Assembly: GCA_035341665.1 (NCBI GenBank)
Contig: DAOQVR010000007.1
Span: forward strand, 62,001 to 126,000
Reading direction: 5' to 3'
DNA length: 64,000 bases
Source: DAOQVR01 sp035341665
Lineage (GTDB): Bacteria; Chloroflexota; Anaerolineae; JAAYZQ01
Both the position numbers and the translations under genes were made by a program. Below the pieces are notes generated by a model that was not told the origin of the DNA, ran no database searches, and saw only the letters and a list, made by a program, of their open reading frames with translations. Positions 60,144-64,000 of the stretch are shown here, piece by piece. Position 1 is the first letter of the stretch, and every line of letters begins with the position of its first letter.

Positions 60144-61397
60144 ATGAAAAGCGTGCGATGCGAAAGGGCTGAAGGGCAGGCCGTGGTGCAGGTGGCCATC
60201 GCCATGGTCTTTCTGCTGGCCATCCTGGCTCTGGCCATCGACGTGGGCCACCTCTATGCAGAGAGGCGGCGCATGCAGAACGCGGCGGATGCCGGTGCGC
60301 TGGCCGGCGCGCGTGCGCTCTGCTTCGGCGATGCCAGCCAGTGGCAGAGCGAGGCGGAGAAGTACGCGGCGCTCAACTTTAACCCGCTCGCGCCGGCCGG
60401 CAGCCAGACCGCCGAAGCCAGCCTGAGCGACGACGGCTGGACCGTGACGGTTGTGACCACCGAGCCGACGACGGGGTGGCTGGCGCGGGCGCTCGTCGCG
60501 CTCGGGCTGTTCGGCCAGGACACCGCCGACGTCCGGGCGGTGGCTGCCGCCGCGTGCGGGTCGGCGACCTCCTCCTGTGCGCTGTGGCCCATCGTCTTTG
60601 ACCAAGATCGCTGGGAGGAGCTGTATGACGACGGGGCGGGGTGCGGGGACGACTTTTTCCTCTGGGTTGGAGATAACCCCAACAACCCGAAGCCTCCTGA
60701 CTGCGAGGAGTCCTGGTGCGACTGCTTCCCCGACAACAACGGCGACGGGCTGTGCAGCTGTACGTCCTATGATGGGGATGACTACTGTGACTGCTACGAT
60801 CCAAATGGGGACGGCGTCTGCGAGTGTTACGACGGCGACGGCGACGGCACCTGTGAGGTGGATGCGAGCGACGGCGACGGCTTCCTCGATATCTTTGCGC
60901 AGGATGGCCGCGCCTACGTCGACTTGAGCGGTGCCCTCTCCCCCGAGTACCCCGATCCGGAAGAGTGCGACAACCCCGGCTGCGGCAAGGACGAGCTGGG
61001 CTGCTGGATCCGGTCCAGCTCGGGCGCGCGGATTTCGATCGGAGCCTGCTTACCGGACCTGTCTGGCGAAAGGGCGGCAGTCGAGAAAGACGTCACACAG
61101 CGCATTGGCGATCACATCAACGTGCCCCTCTTCGACAGCCTGGGCTGCACGGCGCCCCTCGCTTCCGACTGCACGAATGGGCGGAACTTTCACGTCGGCG
61201 GGTTCGGCTGCGTCTCGCCCCTTGCCTACGAGAAGAACTACATCCTGCCGCCCAAGTGGAGCCTCGGCAAGGAGTACAAGGACAACATGATCCGGGTCGA
61301 GATCGACTGCTCGGAGGAGTGCGAGACCAACTGCGGCGGTACCGGCGGCGAGCCGCCGTGCGACTATTGCGTGCGCGCCGTGAGCCTGATCCGCTAG
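60144..61397 (+). CDS. TadG-like protein with Cys/Asp-rich calcium-loop insert
   Basis: 417 residues. The N-terminal helix (QVAIAMVFLLAILALAIDVGHLYAERR, then AADAGALAGARALC) is the TadG/Flp-assembly (DUF2134-like) signature. About residues 190-255 hold repeated D-x-(D/N)-x-D-G loops with Cys between them (DNNGDGLCSC, DPNGDGVCECYD, DGDGDGTCEVD, SDGDGFLD), as in type-3 thrombospondin or dockerin calcium sites. The C-terminal part has several more Cys. It is an exported pilus-associated protein; calcium binding is predicted, not shown. Confidence 0.82.
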   Translation: MKSVRCERAEGQAVVQVAIAMVFLLAILALAIDVGHLYAERRRMQNAADAGALAGARALCFGDASQWQSEAEKYAALNFNPLAPAGSQTAEASLSDDGWTVTVVTTEPTTGWLARALVALGLFGQDTADVRAVAAAACGSATSSCALWPIVFDQDRWEELYDDGAGCGDDFFLWVGDNPNNPKPPDCEESWCDCFPDNNGDGLCSCTSYDGDDYCDCYDPNGDGVCECYDGDGDGTCEVDASDGDGFLDIFAQDGRAYVDLSGALSPEYPDPEECDNPGCGKDELGCWIRSSSGARISIGACLPDLSGERAAVEKDVTQRIGDHINVPLFDSLGCTAPLASDCTNGRNFHVGGFGCVSPLAYEKNYILPPKWSLGKEYKDNMIRVEIDCSEECETNCGGTGGEPPCDYCVRAVSLIR

Positions 61398-61424
61398 GCG
61401 ACCATGGGACGAGCGGGCTAGACA

Positions 61425-62075
61425 ATGAGCGTCTTCCTAGGTAGTCTGCTCGGCCTGGCTGCGGGCCTCGGCGCGTGGCTGGCCGAGCGCTTTTTTGTGT
61501 CGCGTGCCGCGGCGGGGCCGCAGCCAGGGACTCCGCAGGCCGAACTAAGTGCCCAGTGGCTGTCCCCTGTGCTGGCCGCGGCGCTCCTGGCGCTGTGGGG
61601 GGGATATACGGCCTGGCGGAGCGGCAGCCTCGGCGTTGCCTGCGCGGCGGTGTGCTTCACCGCGCTCCTGCTTGCCCTGAGCCTGGTCGATTTGCGTGTG
61701 CGGCGCCTGCCGGATGCTCTGCTCCTGCTCCTCCTGGCGTGGGCCGCCGTCGAGGCGGCCTGGCTGGGGCGTCCCACCTGGCTCTCAGCGGGCGCCGGCC
61801 TGCTGTTCGGGGGTGGGCTCTTCCTGCTCATCGCGCTGGTGAGGCGCGGCGCGATGGGAGCCGGCGACGTCAAACTGGCCGCGGTGCTGGGCGCAGCACT
61901 CGGCTTTCCCGACGTGGTGACCGCCCTGCTGTGGGGCGTGTTGGCCGGCGGCCTTGCCGCGCTGGCCCTGCTGGTCACCCGGCGTGCCGGCCGCAAGGAC
62001 TATATGGCCTACGGCCCCTACCTGGCCCTTGGCGCCTGGCTGGTGTGGACCAGGGCCGCCGGCCTGTGGCCATGA
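61425..62075 (+). CDS. Prepilin peptidase (A24 family, TadV/CpaA-like)
   Basis: 216 residues with about seven membrane segments. The two catalytic Asp are in SLVDLRVRRLPDA and GAMGAGDVKLAAVLG (GxGD). It cleaves the leader from Flp pilins and TadE-type pseudopilins at the membrane. No N-terminal zinc/methylase domain is seen, so only the peptidase activity is expected. Its stop overlaps the next ATG by four bases. Confidence 0.92.
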   Translation: MSVFLGSLLGLAAGLGAWLAERFFVSRAAAGPQPGTPQAELSAQWLSPVLAAALLALWGGYTAWRSGSLGVACAAVCFTALLLALSLVDLRVRRLPDALLLLLLAWAAVEAAWLGRPTWLSAGAGLLFGGGLFLLIALVRRGAMGAGDVKLAAVLGAALGFPDVVTALLWGVLAGGLAALALLVTRRAGRKDYMAYGPYLALGAWLVWTRAAGLWP

Positions 62076-63643
62076 CCGGCGGGGAGAGCGACGGCCGGGC
62101 CACCTCGGTTCCTGCGGAGCACTCCTCCGCCCCGCTGCGCCGCCGCACGCCTGCCCGCCCGATCCTTGACCTGCCGCACCTCTGGGCGATGGCGGTGCTG
62201 GCAGGCGTGTTCGTGTTCGTGAACCTGGCACTGATTCCCCCGAACGACTTCTGGTGGCATGTTCGCACAGGCCAGTGGATCGTCGAGCTGGGCCGCGTGC
62301 CGGGCGTCGACCTGTACAGCTACACGCAGGCCGGCCAGCCCTACGCCTATTCCATGTGGTGGCTGATGCAGGTCGCCCTGTACTGCCTGTACAAGGCCGG
62401 GGGCCTCCCGTTGGTCATCTTCGTGAACGCCTTGGTGATCACGGCTTCCTACCTGCTGCTGCTGCGCATCTGCCGGCGGGCGGCCGGGGGCAACCTGCGC
62501 TGGGCAGCGCTGTCTACCCTGGCAGCCGCCCTCCTGGGCATGGGCAACTGGGTCGTACGCCCCCAGACGATTTCGTACCTCTTCTTTGTCCTGGTGCTTT
62601 GCCTCGTCGAGAGGGATGCCTCCGACCCCCGAGATGGGGCCCGAACCTTCTCCGTGCGAACCGGGCTCTGGCTTCTTCCGCCGCTGTTTGCGGTGTGGGC
62701 CAATGCGCACGCAGGCTTTGTGGCCGGTTTGGCGCTGCTGGGCGCCTACCTGCTGGCGCGACTGGCTGCCTGGCTGCTGCACAGGGGGTCGCCCCCGGGT
62801 GGGCTGATCCTGGTGGTCGTGTTGAGTGCCCTGTCGCTGCTCATCAATCCCGGCGGCGAAGATACCCTGCGCCACCTTCTCGCGATGTTTCGCAACCCCG
62901 TGGTGCGGAGCCTGATCGCCGAGTGGATCCCGCTCACCGCAAGCATGGTCGACGGAGCGCTGTGCCTGGGGGTGTCGGCCCTTCTGGCCATTCTCCTGGT
63001 CGCCAGCCGCTACCGCCCGACCACCTTCGAGGTGACCCGTCTGCTGCTCTTTGGGGTCATGGCGGCCATGTCGCGCCGCAACGTCTCCTGGTTCGGAATT
63101 GTCGCCGCGCCGACGATTGGACACTGCCTTGGCTTTTGGGAGAGCGGACGCCAGCACATAGCGGCGCCCCGCCGGGCCCGGGCGCGGCTGAACCTGTTTG
63201 CCGCGGCGCTCATCGCACTGGTGGCGCTGCTCAGCCTGCCCTGGCTGCGCCCCTACTTGCCCCTGCCGCAGGCGCGCCTCGCCTACGTCACGCCCGATAC
63301 CCCAGTCGGCGCGGCGGACTTCCTGCGCACCCTACCCGCGCCCCGCCGCGTCTTTCACAGCGAGGCCGCCGGCAGCTACCTGATCTGGGCCGCCCCCGAG
63401 GTCCCCGTTTTCATCGACCCGCGCTTTGAGCTCTACCCGGAGGCGCAGTGGCGCGACTGGTATGCACTCACTATGGCGCGCTACGACTGGCAGGCGATCC
63501 TCGATCGCTACGGCGTCGATACCCTGCTCTTGGGGCGTGACGGCCAGGCGGCGCTGATTGAGGCTGCCTCTGCCTCGGGCGCCTGGCAGCAGGTCTATCA
63601 GGACGAGGCGGCCGTCATCCTGGTTCAGTCAGGGGGTCCATGA
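62072..63643 (+). CDS. Polytopic membrane protein, GT-C-like glycosyltransferase
   Basis: 523 residues, ten or more membrane helices. After the first helix comes NDFWWHVRTGQWIVELGRVPGVDLYSYTQAGQPY, an Asp/His-containing loop as in membrane O-mannosyl or GT-C transferases, with QPYAYSMWWLMQ. The C-terminal extracytoplasmic part (PAPRRVFHSEAAGSYLIWA and VFIDPRFELYP) resembles this class too. It probably transfers a sugar from a lipid carrier to surface glycan or pilus. ATGA overlaps the peptidase stop. The exact family number is not certain. Confidence 0.72.
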   Translation: MTGGESDGRATSVPAEHSSAPLRRRTPARPILDLPHLWAMAVLAGVFVFVNLALIPPNDFWWHVRTGQWIVELGRVPGVDLYSYTQAGQPYAYSMWWLMQVALYCLYKAGGLPLVIFVNALVITASYLLLLRICRRAAGGNLRWAALSTLAAALLGMGNWVVRPQTISYLFFVLVLCLVERDASDPRDGARTFSVRTGLWLLPPLFAVWANAHAGFVAGLALLGAYLLARLAAWLLHRGSPPGGLILVVVLSALSLLINPGGEDTLRHLLAMFRNPVVRSLIAEWIPLTASMVDGALCLGVSALLAILLVASRYRPTTFEVTRLLLFGVMAAMSRRNVSWFGIVAAPTIGHCLGFWESGRQHIAAPRRARARLNLFAAALIALVALLSLPWLRPYLPLPQARLAYVTPDTPVGAADFLRTLPAPRRVFHSEAAGSYLIWAAPEVPVFIDPRFELYPEAQWRDWYALTMARYDWQAILDRYGVDTLLLGRDGQAALIEAASASGAWQQVYQDEAAVILVQSGGP

Positions 63644-64000
63644 CCGTGCCAAAGGCCTCCCACTGCCGATGGAGGCGGCGTTCGCTGCTGCTACTGGCTC
63701 TGACCGCGGCCCTGGTCATCCTGTGGCTCCAGTCACCGCAGCTCTACCTCCCCGGGTTCGGGGCCCTAGGAAGCGATGATTTCGTGCAGTACTGGAGCGC
63801 GGGGCGGCTGCTGATCCAGGGCGGAGACCCCTACGATCCCGACGCGCTGCTCGATGTGCAGAGAATGGCCCGTTCCTCGCGCGAGGCGGCCGTGCGGATG
63901 TGGAACCCACCCTGGACGCTGGCGCTGTTCATACCGTTTGCCCTGCTGCCTTTCGGCTTGGCTGCCCTCGCATGGATGCTCTTGCAGCTTGCCTTGATCC
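63640..64000 (+). CDS. GT87 (DUF2029)-like membrane glycosyltransferase, cut at the window edge
   Basis: The first 120 residues are present, open to the last base. A basic start and one helix are followed by DDFVQYWSAGRLLIQGGDPYDPDALLDVQ, the conserved Asp-containing first loop of GT87 family mannosyltransferases, then RMWNPPWTLALFIPFALLPFG. These enzymes use polyprenyl-phosphate mannose outside the membrane. The ATG overlaps the previous stop as ATGA, so it continues the operon. Confidence 0.8.
   Translation, partial: MTVPKASHCRWRRRSLLLLALTAALVILWLQSPQLYLPGFGALGSDDFVQYWSAGRLLIQGGDPYDPDALLDVQRMARSSREAAVRMWNPPWTLALFIPFALLPFGLAALAWMLLQLALI

Overview
The window is GC-rich DNA from a bacterium that looks like a member of the Chloroflexota (Anaerolineae-like). 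This is an inference from gene content. Several secreted proteins carry Thr-Pro linkers and FnIII repeats typical of that phylum, two end in Leu-Pro-Leu tails, and a Tad pilus locus is present with no secretin, as expected for a cell with a single membrane. Promoters are mostly TTGACA-N16/17-TANAAT, and a number of genes start with GTG or TTG. The window is probably part of an assembled environmental genome; this cannot be confirmed from the sequence.

Layout. 0-1.3 kb: end of a nucleotide-sugar operon (rmd, gmd; GDP-D-rhamnose). 1.6-3.9 kb: an L,D-transpeptidase-like TPR membrane protein and PhoU. 4.0-7.8 kb: a selenium operon of a coiled-coil protein, SelB, an MTH938-like protein and a glutaredoxin-like protein whose in-frame UGA, two further codons, stop and adjacent hairpin fit a C-terminal selenocysteine (U-x-x-stop) protein. 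7.9-11.9 kb: two paralogous secreted proteins with a shared 'VDDD' domain plus four FnIII repeats each. 12-13.4 kb: purB. 13.6-20.5 kb (minus strand): VanW protein, zinc peptidase, GH25-like protein and an ABC importer without a binding protein. 20.6-28.4 kb (minus): rpoC preceded by a tyrosine recombinase homologue with lost catalytic residues, then prfB with its programmed +1 frameshift, and ftsY.

28.6-34.8 kb: metallophosphoesterase, M50-like peptidase, a subtilisin-like protease carrying the same VDDD domain and a C-terminal domain repeated in the next gene, and ferritin. 35-41 kb: leuC, a lipoprotein, leuD, a repeat cluster with a GIY-YIG gene, an isocitrate/isopropylmalate dehydrogenase, an acyl-CoA dehydrogenase, a deoxyribosyltransferase-like gene and tRNA-Arg(UCU). 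41.2-47.2 kb: a divergent amide/amino-acid catabolic locus (Lrp regulator, class III aminotransferase and C45 hydrolase on one arm; D-aminoacylase and a second C45 hydrolase on the other).

47.3-64 kb: one long Tad/Flp pilus locus behind a strong promoter: two Flp pilins, TadE, CpaB, TadZ, a 50-residue membrane peptide, TadB, TadC, a TPR/beta-propeller protein, the TadA ATPase, a DnaB-C-like ATPase, a NERD membrane protein, a second TadE, a TadG-like protein with a Cys/Asp-rich calcium-loop insert, a prepilin peptidase and two polytopic proteins resembling glycosyltransferases, the last cut by the window edge.

The most interesting signals are the candidate U-x-x-stop selenoprotein beside selB, the degenerate recombinase upstream of rpoC, the VDDD domain shared by three exported proteins, and the GIY-YIG gene next to a tandem/inverted repeat cluster whose sequence family recurs elsewhere in the window.
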